From Vicia villosa (taxonomy: Eukaryota; Streptophyta; Magnoliopsida; Fabales; Fabaceae): a stretch of 64,000 nucleotides of DNA. Position numbers and translations under genes: made by a program. The stretch covers positions 39,998,766 to 40,062,765 of the forward strand of contig NC_081185.1 in assembly GCF_029867415.1 (NCBI RefSeq), read 5' to 3'. The notes beneath the pieces are model-generated. The model was not told where the DNA came from. It ran no database searches and saw only the letters and a list, made by a program, of their open reading frames with translations. Shown here piece after piece: positions 22,500-33,000 of the stretch. Within the stretch, counting starts at the first letter, position 1, and every line of letters begins with the position of its first letter.

Positions 22500-23160
22500 T
22501 AATGTCTTCTGTAAGATTACCTGAAAAGGTCTTTTTGGAATGGAAGTGAATGTTTGTCTTAAAGAAGACTATCTGAAATGATTTATCGAAATGGTAGCAA
22601 TTTGTCTTAGAGAAAACCACCTGTAAAGGCTCTTAGAGTAGATAGAAATTTGTCTTAAAGAAGATCGCCCGAAAAAGTTCTTAGCAAGGAATGAAGAATG
22701 TCTTTAAAGACGACTACCTGAAAAGGTTGAAAGATGTCTTGAAGAAGACTACCTGAAGAGGTTCCTGAGAGGGATGATGGATTGTTTTTTGAAAAAGACT
22801 ACTTGAAAAGGTACTTAGGACAAGAATGTCTCGAAGAAGACTACCTAAACAGATGCTTAGAAGAAAAATGTCTTGAAGAAGACTACCTCAAAAGGTACTT
22901 GGAAAAAGAAATGTCTAAAAAAGACTACCTGAAAAGGTGCTTAGAAAAAGAATGTCTTGAAGAAGACTACCTCAAGAGGTACTTAGAAAGGTAATGTCCT
23001 GAAGAAGACTGCCTGAAAAGGAACTTAGAAAAGAAATGTCTTGAAAAAAGACTACCGAAAGAGGTTCTTGGAAATGGTGATAATTTGTCTTGCATAAGAC
23101 AGCTTGAGGAAACTCCTAGAAAGGATCGTGAGATTCGTCTTAAAGAAGACCACATAAAGA
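22500..23160. repeat. Degenerate 25-60-base repeats with two mini-hairpins per unit
   Basis: About a dozen units of the form GTCTT-N4-AAGAC followed by ACCT-GAAA-AGGT and a TTCTTAG-like spacer. Copies are clearest at 22675-23060; an outlying copy lies at 21225-21270. Sequence drifts between units but both short stems are often kept. Confidence 0.75.
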
Positions 23161-23394
23161 GTTACGGTGTAATGTATCAACCAATGTATGTAATGCGTGA
23201 TTTGTATGTATTTGTGTGATGCTCCAATGGTAGGTTATTAATAACCAAAGCGTATATAGTTCGCCGGAGTTGCAGGTCTGTTTGCTAGGATAGGGTGTGA
23301 TGCTAGCGCGATTTCCCAATACCTGTTTTGTTTGAGCTCGGAAGATCGTAGTTAGGAGAAAGATTTGTTCGATGTTGTAAAGTGCGAGAACGCT

Positions 23395-24236
23395 TCGGGA
23401 GGTCGTGAAGTGTCTGGAGAAAAGTTTTCCGAGCACTTTCCATGAAGTGATGGATTCATCGGGAACAAACGAAACTTGATTGCATCGGGCACCCCTCTGT
23501 AATCTAGGAGGGCGTCGATGTTTTCGATGTGCTCGTTTGGGTCGGTGGTCCCGTCGTATGTGCCTAGAGGCGGGGGTTTTTCAAGACCGGCCGACAGGGG
23601 TGCTTCCAAGATGGTGTGGGACAGAGGGCTCCGACGCTCCTCTTCTTCGTCGCTGGCGGAAGGAGTGGAGGATTGGTTGTGACTCCGCCTGTGTCGCTTA
23701 CGGTTATCGTCGTGCTTCGCAGGAGGTGACCTGGATCTTCTTTTTGGTCGAGGGGAATGTGAGCGGTGTCGGGAGCGGTGATCGCTTGACCCTTTCTTGG
23801 AAGCGGGGCCCACGTTCTCCCTGCGGAGGGTGAACGATGGCGTTTTTGGGGAACCACGTCGCGCTGGGAGCGAGATTTGTGGCCGGGGGGGAGTCTTCAA
23901 GCGGTGCTTCCCTTCAAGTGCCCCGATCCTGTCGTTCTACTGCTGAATAAGTGCGTTTGTCTGCACAAGGGCAGCCAGATAGGCTGTCATGGTCTGGTTC
24001 TGGGGAGCTTGACCCTTGGAAGAGAAAGGGTTTTCCAGAACCTCTTCGTGGTTGTCTTTGCCACTGGTGCCCCTGAGATGATGGAGGGCGTCATCTCGGA
24101 AATTCTTCGGGGAAGGAGATGCTGTGATGTCATCCCGGGGGACGGTGTTTCTGGGTGGAGGAATGACGACCGAGATGTCGTTTTTATTGAGCATTGTAGC
24201 GTCCAAAGAAGAGGAGTCTTCGTTATTTCCAGCCAT
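23395..24236 (-). pseudogene. Ty3-gypsy gag, 5' part, truncated
   Basis: I chose the start MAGNNEDSSS at 24236 because it lies about 95 bases inside the primer site; the open frame extends 23 codons further. The frame is interrupted by one TAG at 23937-23939 and continues in register through an Arg/Ser/His-rich basic stretch (SRHRSHSPRPKRRSRSPP) and acidic SDEEEE to the gag block TYDGTTDPNEHIENIDALL. A shifted frame carries KLFSRHFTTSRS near 23420-23400. Similarity then stops and 3' UTR repeats of another element begin. The DNA is GC-rich compared with its neighbours. Family: Ty3-gypsy, Tat-like by its primer-site motif. No protease or pol remains. Confidence 0.75.
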
Positions 24237-24330
24237 GGATAATGGTTGGTTAGAGCTTTGGTTTCTGGATTCTTGCAGGCGGCAAGAACGGATCAAGAAC
24301 TGCAAGAAGAGAAACGGGGGAGCTGAAGGA

Positions 24331-24348
24331 TTCCTACAGACGGTGCCA
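24331..24348 (-). other. Primer binding site of the truncated gypsy element
   Basis: The minus strand reads TGGCACCGTCTGTAGGAA, one base inside the LTR edge at 24350. It resembles the TGGCGCCGTCTGT-type sites of Tat/Retand-like elements; this comparison is from memory. Confidence 0.6.
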
Positions 24349-24349
24349 C

Positions 24350-24762
24350 TGATCTTACCTAGCAGATCAGATGGCCACTAACAAAGAAGGCTTGGAATCC
24401 GGAACGGTTGAGAGGGGAACAAAAATGGTTGTACCTGCAAGGCATTCCGATGCCAAAGTAAGTTTGTGTTCAACGAGGTACAACAAAGTGAGAGGTTTTG
24501 GGGGTAAGAAAAAGATTACCTTTCCCTCTGAGGCTAGAGGGCTATTTATAGGGTTGTCCCAAACGAAATAGGCTCCGCTTTCCAAGGCGCAGATCTAGAT
24601 GACGCGTGAGCTGGCTGCCACCGGGCACGAGCCCTTTTCGTGCTCGGTTACGTCTGGCGTTTGCCCGGAGTAGACAGGGGGAGGTTGTCGTGCGCGTGTC
24701 CAGAGTGCCTTGGGCCGAAAGCTGGATTGGCCCAATTGGAGTGATTGGGCCGGTCCAAAACA
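24350..24762 (-). repeat. 413-bp 5' LTR of the truncated gypsy element
   Basis: Read on the minus strand it starts TGTTTTGGACCGGCCC (24762) and ends AAGATCA (24350), next to the primer site. A TATA box CCCTATAAATAGC lies at 24541-24553, about 210 bases in, giving a start near 24515 upstream of gag. No second copy of this LTR is in the window, so the right boundary rests on the TG terminus alone. Confidence 0.6.
24541..24553 (-). promoter_or_regulatory. TATA box of the 413-bp LTR
   Basis: The minus strand reads ACCCTATAAATAGC, close to the ideal plant TATA box and correctly placed inside the LTR. Confidence 0.7.
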
Positions 24763-25021
24763 GTTTATATTATTGTTTTTGTTTTTATACATACTTTTTG
24801 TTTTTATTTTCCTATGTGAATACTTGTTATTTTATTGGATTGTATTGGGAAAGGGCTTGATTTCCCTTGTGGTGAGATAAATCCTAATCCGGATTAGAGT
24901 GCAACTTATGATAGGAGATGGTATAGTAATTTTAATCTCGCGGGAGTAGTCTCTAAGAAGTCAATTTGAGATCCATCGCTCAGTGGAGGCCTTTTTGGGT
25001 GTAACTTTGTTGACCATGTAG
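24763..25021. other. Unassigned flank between two LTR remnants
   Basis: About 260 bases without a gene or recognisable repeat. It holds a T-rich stretch (24770-24810) and a small inverted repeat AATCCTAATCCGGATT near 24880. It may be the target of the 413-bp LTR element. Confidence 0.4.
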
Positions 25022-25361
25022 TGGTTAGAACATAGTTTGGTTCTAATCTTATCTTAGTGTTTTGATGATAACAATTAAATAAATTTTGTATAAGTAAATA
25101 TAATCTAATTATATATCTCTTATTTCAAAAGAAGTTCTAAACATATGCTGAAGTTCAAGCAAAACAAGTACCATCAAAACTTGGACTACATAAAAATGCT
25201 GAAAGAAAGTCACACTGAAGTCTAAAGAAGTTCTAATGAAGAAACTTCTTAAATAACCAACCGCTGAAGCATAATTTTGATAGACGTTATCTCTACAAAG
25301 TCAGAAAGAAGTTTTCTTGAAGAAATACAAACATAAAATACTCTGACAGAAGAAAGATTAC
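25022..25361 (+). repeat. Copia (SIRE/Maximus-like) LTR start fragment
   Basis: It begins TGGTTAGAACATAG and contains TTTTGATGATAACA and AAATTTTGTATAAG, the same words, in the same order, as the LTR edge of the copia element at 1-10342 read on its own strand. It then becomes rich in GAAGTTCTAA and CTGAAG words. It is cut at 25361 by the Ogre LTR; the flank attac (25357-25361) should be repeated at the far end of that element, outside the window. Confidence 0.55.
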
Positions 25362-25795
25362 TGTTGGAGACTGTGGTGTCATGTTCTTTACCTCGCCGTT
25401 TCACTTGGGAGGACGGCACGCTAGACCCTTCATGCGAAATTTGGAAGGAGAATGCGCCCGGGCAGGATGAATTTTGTTTCAGTTCTTCCTACGATATCAC
25501 ACGAACGTTTTAATTATCCTACGAGTAGGAGAGGGGAAAAAGATCTCAAATAAACCCTAGGAGTTTGCTAAGTGTGGGGATTCACCTAGACTAGAAATTC
25601 TGGAGTCCGGGAGGTCGGTTATACATAGGGAAGAGTTTAAGCACCCTACATATCCGTAGTACTCTACGGGAACCTTCTCTGTGTCTATGTGTTTGTGTTT
25701 GTTGCTTATTATTGGGAAAGTTTCTCCTTTGTGTTAGGAGAAGGAATTAAATTGATTTAAAAAGAAGACAGACTGACTGACTATTTTTGGTTTTT

Positions 25796-25882
25796 TATTA
25801 GCTCGCTGAGATTCCTTGTAAACCTCATGCCTACATATCCCTAATGGAAGTCAGAGCTTTTTGTAGTTCGGAGAACTAATTA
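25796..25882 (-). other. Conserved U5 block in LTR-C
   Basis: The minus strand reads CGAACTACAAAAAGCTCTGA, CTTCC, then ATATGTAGGCATG and AATCTCAGCGAG. It matches the U5 blocks of LTR-A, LTR-B and the solo LTR at 58748 in word order. Confidence 0.55.
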
Positions 25883-26319
25883 GGGAAATTAATGATTTTT
25901 TTGGTACCTTGCTTGAAGCTCAAGGTTGAAGCTTGAATTAAATCTCTGTTTACAGTAAAGAGACATGAAATCATCTTTACAGCGAGGTGTTTCTACTATT
26001 CCCCCACAAACATTTTTAAAGTGACAGAAAAGCTAAAATTGTTTCATTAAGAGAGGGAGCCTACTTGGTTGATCAAGTATGACGATCACATGCCTCTTGA
26101 ATGAAAGATTCTCGACCAAATTAGGGAAAGTTGTACAAGTCTGGGCTGTGTGTCAGATCATGTCTTTCATGAGTCCTAAATGGGAGAATGTTTGAAATGA
26201 TTGTTTGTTTGAAATGATTATTTTATTTTAAGTGATTGTTTATGGTGAGATAGGAGAAATATCTTCCTATAAAGATAAGTTATGTCTATCTACTGTTTGA
26301 AAGATTTGATTTTGAGCTG

Positions 26320-27650
26320 GCTTGTATGAGGCCCAAGCTTGAGGCTTTTTGATTGCTTTTTATTGACTTTGGGAGATGACTCCACTGGGGATTAATTTAA
26401 ACTGGGGAGTTTTGTGTTCTGTACAAAGCCCAGAATTGAGGTTGACTCTAATTGGAGAGTGTTTATTTGATGGATTTTTATTTGGTGCTCTGAACAAAAC
26501 CCAGAATTGTGGCTGACTCTTTATTGAGGAATATGTCTTTTACTGACTGAGACTGGCGAGACTGTCTTTTGAAAGAATGAATTTTTGGAGGCTAACCCTT
26601 TCAAGGGGTTTTATTTTGCTGGAGAAATTATCTTTTGAAAGTTTAATTTTTGGAGGCTAACCCTTTCCAGGGGGATTTGACTCAGCCGGTGAAATTATCT
26701 ATTAAAAGAAAGATTATCTAATTGAGACTTCTTGTTTAATGCCCAAGATTAAGGCTGACTCTGATTGAGGATAGATAACTATGGATCCTAGACTTTGCTA
26801 AGGGAGATTAATGAAGATAAGGGTGACAGAGACTGTCCATGTCTCTCATTCCAAAAGGTGTTCCCAATGTGAGATTGAGACATTCTTAGCTTGTTTAAAG
26901 GCTGGTTTGAAAAAGGAAGAAACTCACCAGGATAGGCTAAAAGGTGACTAAAGACCTGTTCCTATGTTTATAAGAAACCTGATGGGTCCTTGTATACAAG
27001 CTCAAGAGGAAGCTGGGAATGCTTTTAAGAAGACTGTGGGTCCTTGTACAAAGCCCAAGAGGAGGCTAATCGAGGGTCATCGAGGGTCCTTGTTATAGCA
27101 CAAGAGAAAGCTATGTGGTTTTTGAACTTATTTTGGCTCTAAGCAAATGGGTAAGAGGTTTCACCGGGAATAATTCCTCTTGGGTGGATGTATCCTAGTT
27201 TGGGTTCTAAGGCTTTTACAAGATGTTTCACCGAGAATAATTCATCTTGAGGGTATGAACTACAGATCTCTAATTAGGAAAGAGCCTTCACCGGGAAGAC
27301 ATTCTCAATCCTAGGCCATATTCCTATAATATATATGGTTCAACTGTCCTAAGGTTTACACTCAGACGTAGTTCTAAACAATACATAAACAGTTTATATT
27401 TGACAGTAATTTAAATAAAGACTGTAAATTGAAAGCTATATAGCCTAACCTGGATTGAGTGGAGGCCTTTGAAGATGTATGTACAAAGCCTCACCAGCAA
27501 TTTTGTTGTTTATTGATAACAGTTGAATATTTATTATAAATAGTTAAAGGTTTTTGAAAACAGAAGAAGTGAAGATGGACAAAGGTCACATAGGTATCTG
27601 AAGAGTTTCACCGGGAATATGCCCTTCAAATACCAGAAGAATGTTTTGAA
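26320..27650. repeat. Degenerate internal repeats of LTR-C
   Basis: Several loose repeat families recur: CCCAGAATTGAGGTTGACTC-like copies near 26440, 26500 and 26745; GGAGGCTAACCCTTTC at 26587 and 26652; GGGTCCTTGTA at 26994 and 27049; and TTTCACCGGGAATAATTC-like copies near 27163, 27224 and 27607. They are too diverged to give one period. Confidence 0.6.
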
Positions 27651-28202
27651 AACAGAAAGAAGATTTTGTAAATACAGTTTTTGAAAACAAACTAAGAAAA
27701 GAAAAAGGTGTTAGGACTTACACTCTATTAGAGGCCCAAAAGATTTGTTTACTGTTTATAAAAACAGTTGAAAAGAAATGAAAAGATGTAAAGTTCCGTT
27801 GTCTGAGAACCTTGGTCGTCTGTTTAATTTGAAGTTTGAAAACAGTTTTGAATTTTGACAAAAGTCAACTTAATTAGGGTAAAGACAATGTCTATACCTT
27901 ATTAAGACCTAAATGATTAGGGTTTTATCACTAAAATATTTATGAGAGATTAGGTTTTGAAAATTCTAGGAAAACATGTATTAAAATATTTTTTTTAAAA
28001 TACTTAAAAACACACCATTTTTAACCTAATAAAAATACATGAAATAAATAATATTTTTTGTGATTTTTTGACTATTCATAAAATATATATATTAATTGAT
28101 AAGTGTGTGAAAAATGAAGTGAAAATGAGTTAATTTGATAGGTTAAATAATTGTGCGAAGTTGGTGAAAAAAATGAGAGAAAATGAGTGTAAAAAAATAG
28201 TT

Positions 28203-28275
28203 TTGGCCCTTGGATGGTTTGAACCCACGCCCTCATAGTCACACACTCAAAATAACACCACTGGGCCAAACGCCA
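28203..28275 (-). other. tRNA-like segment 1 in LTR-C with A and B boxes
   Basis: The minus strand reads TGGCCCAGTGGTG (a good A box) and about 33 bases later GGTTCAAACC (a near-perfect B box). This is the layout of a tRNA or SINE head. No full cloverleaf is visible. Confidence 0.5.
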
Positions 28276-28360
28276 GTTGGTGATTATAACACGCGCGCAG
28301 TTGGTTTTGTTTTAAAAAAAGTTGGAAATCTTTGAAAAATAAAAGGATCAAAAAGTCTGG

Positions 28361-28440
28361 GGCGAGGGGGATTCGAACCCCAGACTAGAGGCATGAGGAG
28401 ACTAAGAGCGCATGTGAGGCCACTAGGGCAAACGATGAAT
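28361..28440 (-). other. tRNA-like segment 2 in LTR-C with perfect B box
   Basis: The minus strand has TGCCCTAGTGGCC, a plausible A box, and GGTTCGAATCC, a perfect B box, flanked by GGG/CCC that could form a T arm. It lies about 90 bases from segment 1 on the same strand. Confidence 0.55.
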
Positions 28441-29376
28441 TCGTTTATAAAAAGCATACCATTCAAAATAAAATAAACTCTGCCCTTGGATTTGAATTTT
28501 GCGCGCCACAGCCATGGTCGTCTTCAACCTCAAGCTTGAAGATTTTGAATTTGTTAACTTGCTCAATTCTCAACCAAACAGGGTGATGTAAACATGGATT
28601 TCACTCTAAATTTCCTTACGAACTCAAATATGTAACTAACACAGATTTATATTAACTACATCTAATGAATTAACTGAAAAACGCGAAGAACCCTAAAATT
28701 TGAAATTCAAATTAAATGACTATACTGAAAGATAAATGCATGATGATAGAGGGTTTTTAATCCTCTGATGATGCTGAACAAACTAGTATCGAGATATATT
28801 GTAAAGAGTACTTAAATTAGAGTGTAGGAGTTTGAAAAAATACCTCAGAAAGTGGAGGTCGTGAGGATGATAGAGAACACCTGGGATTGTATGAATGATC
28901 CTAAAAGCTTCATAGGGACTCAGTGATGCTAGCTGAATGCTTATTTTGACTTGAACACCTCAGAATCGTTCAACATGATCCCTTCAATTTGGACTTCAAG
29001 TGAACATGGAGGTTGATGAATCTGCAGTTACAGATGAGTTGCGACCATCTGGATAGCTTCACCACACCCTCAAGTACGTGTTTAAATGCTTGGACTTGCC
29101 TGACTCCTCTTGAATCGTGCTACAGACTTCCAACTGACTTTGCTCCAAATTGAAAGTGAAGATGGTGTTCTTGCACTTGAAGAAGTGTTCCAGATGTTTG
29201 GATCACCTCTAATGGACCTCCTTGAAAGATTAGAACACTTAGTTTCAAAGAAAGAGCTCTGGTTTGAAGAACCCGAGTCTTCTTGCCAAAGAACCTTTGA
29301 AAATGCTAAGTATGAAAGGAAGAAGAAGAAAGCAAGATTTATGGTTACTTTGGTGTGATTAATATGAAGGAGAGCA

Positions 29377-29390
29377 CTTATATTTATAGG
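29377..29390 (-). promoter_or_regulatory. TATA box of LTR-C
   Basis: The minus strand reads CCTATAAATATAAG, about 1540 bases into the LTR. It would place the start near 29350. Confidence 0.6.
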
Positions 29391-30932
29391 CAAAGAGTTC
29401 TGTACAGATTGAGGGAGTGAGCTTGCTTAGTGAGGGAGTTTTAGTTTCTTGGCCATGAAGAAATTCAAAGAGTATCCAAAATCCAATGATGGCCAAACCG
29501 AGCTAAGCTCCCTATCCATTGATTCTATCTAATCTTGGGGAACATTTCTGATGTGTAGAGACTTTCTATTGGCTTAGGAGAAGATTCCAATTGGTGAATC
29601 ATTGCTTACCATAAATTCTCAAAAGTAATGATTACATGATCACATGTTCTTGCTTTTGGGAATCTTCTTCAATTCTCATGCCATGGTGAAAATGGATGAA
29701 TGGTATGCTTGCAGATGTATTATGGGTCGTGTAACATCATTTAGTGAAAGCCATTTGCACAAAATTGCAACGTTTCAAATTGTACATGACCTATAATTTT
29801 ACTCCATGAGGCCAACATTGAACAAGCATAACTCTTAGATCAAAATGAATTTGGAAGAGGTTGAGCACAATTTGGAAAGCTCTAAACATCTACTTCAATT
29901 CATTAGTTTGGGGTTTCTTCAGAATCATTTGGGAAAGTTGTGAAAAATGAGCCCAAAGTTGGAAGAAAACTAGGTCAAAAACCCTTAGAAAAATTTCTAA
30001 GTCTTTAAGGCCTATAACTTCCAAATCCCAAATTTCTTAAATGATTGATTTCTTGAAAAAAGTTGCATTGTAATATGTTGTTTTATTTTGCAAGATCTAC
30101 AACTTTCATGTTGGAAGTTTTTTTGAGTTGTGTAGGTGAAATTTTGAGTTCCCATAATGCCCTCAAAAACCCTAATTCCTGACTTTCTGATCCTTGATGA
30201 ATTTTCTTGAATTTCTTTGGTCAAATGACTCTAATAATCATATATTGATGATATTGGTCCTCAAAAGTCATGGTTTAACTAAAAACCCTAAAAGTCAGAG
30301 GTGATCTTGTGTAGTTGACTTTTTCAAATGAAGTGAAATTTTGGACTTTTGTGATGATTCAAGTTCTCCTCCTCAAATGAGTGATGTGAATGGATTATAT
30401 TGAGTTAATAGAAGTTCTTGAACCATGTTTTGAGTTTTGGATCCATGTCCTGATTAAAAGTCAACTGTCCAGGTGAATTAGGTTAGAAACCCTAATTGTT
30501 GACCAGATGAAATTGATGACTGTAGATCTTGAATTGAAGTGAAATGCCCAATGGATATTGTCATATGAACCAATTGAAGATATTTGAACCAATTTATAGA
30601 TGCCCTGGAGATTTTTAGGGTTTCTCAAATGTGATCCCTGATTATAGTCCCTGATGGGCTCAAAACCCTAGATTGGTGAACTAAGCAAACCTGAGCCTAG
30701 ATGATTGGGTGTCTAATCAACCATAGGTGAATAGAATGAAGCTTTTTGAGTCCTATGATTGTATTGGAGACTAATCCTTTTATTGATTGATCCTTTGCCT
30801 GAGCTCTTTTGTTCCTGAACATCCTTGATTAAGTACCAGATGAACAAGTGACTGCTCTGAGTATTTGCTTTGAATCTGATGAAAACCCTGAAGGTATGAC
30901 ATCTCAGGGGGTGTCAAAATTAGGGTATGACA

Positions 30933-30941
30933 GATGCCCGT
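30933..30941 (-). other. Polypurine tract of the Ogre element, split by the Tekay insertion
   Basis: Joining 30933-30936 to 39671 onward gives AATAGGGGCATC on the minus strand directly before the LTR start, a clear polypurine tract. The Tekay target duplication covers its C-run: cccgt (30937-30941) on the left and cccct (39671-39675) on the right, with one mismatch. Confidence 0.75.
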
Positions 30942-33000
30942 TGTAACACCCCAATTCTACCCAAACATATAGGTACAAAAATCAGAGTATAAAAATTAAA
31001 TTCACATAAACAATTAGGGTATTACACTTAAGTAACCATATCACGATTATATAGCATACTCGCAAAAGATGTGCAACACAAGTATAGTCAAAGAGAAAAG
31101 ATTCTCTCAAACACTTGATAGTATTCATACTTATATATATTGGTAAACAGGATATCCACAACATTCCTCCCAAAGTACAACGTATGAGAAGGCATCCAAA
31201 GTACATAATATGAATACATCCAACAGATCAAATATACATCAAAAAGGATCCTATAAGCATCATCTACAAAATAAGTGTTCAAAACCCCCCCTTAGGTGTT
31301 ACGTATCACGAGCGGACGACACCAAAATTAACGAGTACTAAAAGAGCACCTACACTTGCGGATCACCTGCATATTACTCACGAGTAGGTAACATTAAAGC
31401 AGAAGGGTGAGAATATAATTTATAATGAAAAAGCATGATAAATATAGTAATGCCAACAAGTATCATCAAGATTCATACAACTACATAATCCACTAAGTCA
31501 ACCACAATCAATATATAAGTAATGCGATACATGAATGATAACATAAATTATAAAGACGGACAATGATGAATGAGACTCGACTATGCATATGCATGTGGTA
31601 CCAATTCCGGAGCAAGCTCCTCCTTGTCATTATGACAAATACACCTTGTCGAGCATCATGCTGGGACTTTATTCCACTCAGGAAGCCCGCAGGCTGTCGT
31701 CATCGAGCATGTAGCTCCCACTGATGACCTCTTGCCACTCAGGCTAATATACCGTTACCGAGCATTAAGCTCCTACTGGTAACCAATGCCCGCAGGCCAT
31801 CTGTTAATAGCATTCCGCCATTAACATATTGAAATGTTATGCTGTGCATACAAATGACTCGATTACATAACAACAACAACAATAATATAACTTGGTCACA
31901 TATCCACAACACACAGGTTATATTAATCCACACGGATACATCACCAAAATTGCCACTCAGGCGTTCATAATCACACAGCACACGTTTACCGTCAAAACAC
32001 ACCTGATTAGTAAATATTATCTCACAAAATATATTTATGAAAACTTATACAACCACCAACACACTATTCATTATCATAAAGCATACTCAAGGATTCCCAT
32101 AACACTTCAAACGGCGCGTAGAAACGACCTACGGTTCAAAAGATACAACAAAACGATGTTTGGAAAAACTATATTTTGCACAGTCCGCTTGAGCACCGCT
32201 CAGCGGACCCAGACAGAAAATTATTGGACAAAAATGCAGAAACTCCGCTCAGCGGACCTTCACAGAGGTTTTTGTGCAAAAGGACCTCCGCTTAGCGGAC
32301 CCAGGCCGCTCAGCGGACCTGCGTAAACCTAGAAAAATCAGTTCTGCAACAGACCTGCAAAACCCAACCCAATCATCTCAAAACCTCAAATAAGCTTTCC
32401 TACACATCCTACACAATCCATACATGCCATATATTCATTCTAACAATCAATGATCCATGGTTCACTCACTAAATGTCAATAACCTAATAATTCCTTCATG
32501 AGCAAGAAAACATGAAGAAATGAAAAACAAACATGATAAATGAGGATATCTATCATCATACTACACATACACACCACAAAATCATGTTTATAACTTCAAA
32601 ACTCACAAAATACCCAATCCACCATTGTTGGTCAAACTTAGAAAAGAGGAAGAACAAGAACAAAACAAAACAAAACTATAAGAATCATAAAATCAAGATA
32701 AACTAGATTCACCCCCTTACCTTGGTTAGATTCTAGCTTGGTTTGATCTTCTCACAAAATCTCTTCTTCTTCTCTTGTTTTTCTCCTCTTTCTCTTCTCA
32801 CTTTTCTATCTATTTCTTTCTTCTTTTCTTTTTCTGGTTTTCTATCTTTCTATACTCTCTTATCTTTTTTCTTTCTACCCCCCCATACTTCCTATGCATC
32901 CATAAAATATCTAAATAAAATATCTATTTTACGGTCTAAACTTAATTGCTCTGAAAAACCCCAAAACGCAAAACAATGCATCAAAAATATGTTTACTACC
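30942..33000 (-). repeat. 3' LTR of the Tekay element, U3 start deleted
   Basis: It matches 37472-39532 along its whole length with scattered differences, but lacks the part equal to 39533-39670 (the first 138 bases of U3). The pol stop codon abuts it directly and the polypurine tract is missing. The junction falls in GG, present on both sides. Confidence 0.9.
32184..32325. repeat. CCGCTCAGCGG palindrome cluster in the 3' LTR
   Basis: Four copies of CCGCT-C/T-AGCGG, usually extended to TCCGCTCAGCGGACC, plus one partial copy, lie in 140 bases of an otherwise AT-rich LTR. Confidence 0.8.

Larger units (their letters stand above)
20652..23395 (-). repeat. 3' untranslated region of the Tat-type element, built of tandem hairpin repeats
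   Basis: There is no supportable gene. On the element strand this is the stretch between the polypurine tract and a junction with gag-like sequence near 23395. It contains three different tandem arrays, listed separately, plus CAGACGGGAACTG repeats near 22198-22260 and ATGC-rich words near 20935-21060 and 22300-22480. Hypervariable tandem-repeat 3' UTRs are a known trait of plant Tat/Ogre elements. The pol gene expected further right is missing, so the element is deleted or joined to another one at about 23395. Confidence 0.7.
25362..30932 (-). repeat. 3' LTR of the Ogre/Tat element (LTR-C)
   Basis: On the minus strand it starts TGTCATACCCTAATTTTGAC (30932) and ends CCACAGTCTCCAACA (25362). 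At 5571 bp it has the unusual length known for Ogre LTRs. It includes a TATA box (29377-29390), two tRNA-like segments (28203-28275 and 28361-28440), a stretch of degenerate internal repeats (26320-27650), the conserved U5 block (25796-25882) and an AGGGTGCTTAAACTCTTCCC block near 25630. I see no gene in it; the short frames are chance. Confidence 0.8.

Noticed and set aside
22782..22994. Plus-strand frame with repeated LEEDYLKRYLE-like peptide
   Set aside because: It is produced by the degenerate GTCTTGAAGAAGAC repeat, is on the non-coding strand of the element, and has no flanking gene signals.
23480..24242. Long plus-strand frames opposite the gypsy gag
   Set aside because: They are shadows of GC-rich gag coding on the minus strand, which has recognisable gag motifs.
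28203..28440. Two functional tRNA genes
   Set aside because: A and B boxes are present, but I could not form an acceptor stem or full cloverleaf; kept only as tRNA-like segments.
29110..29358. 82-codon plus-strand frame in LTR-C
   Set aside because: It lies in LTR sequence near the TATA region, on the opposite strand, with no recognisable domain; most likely chance.
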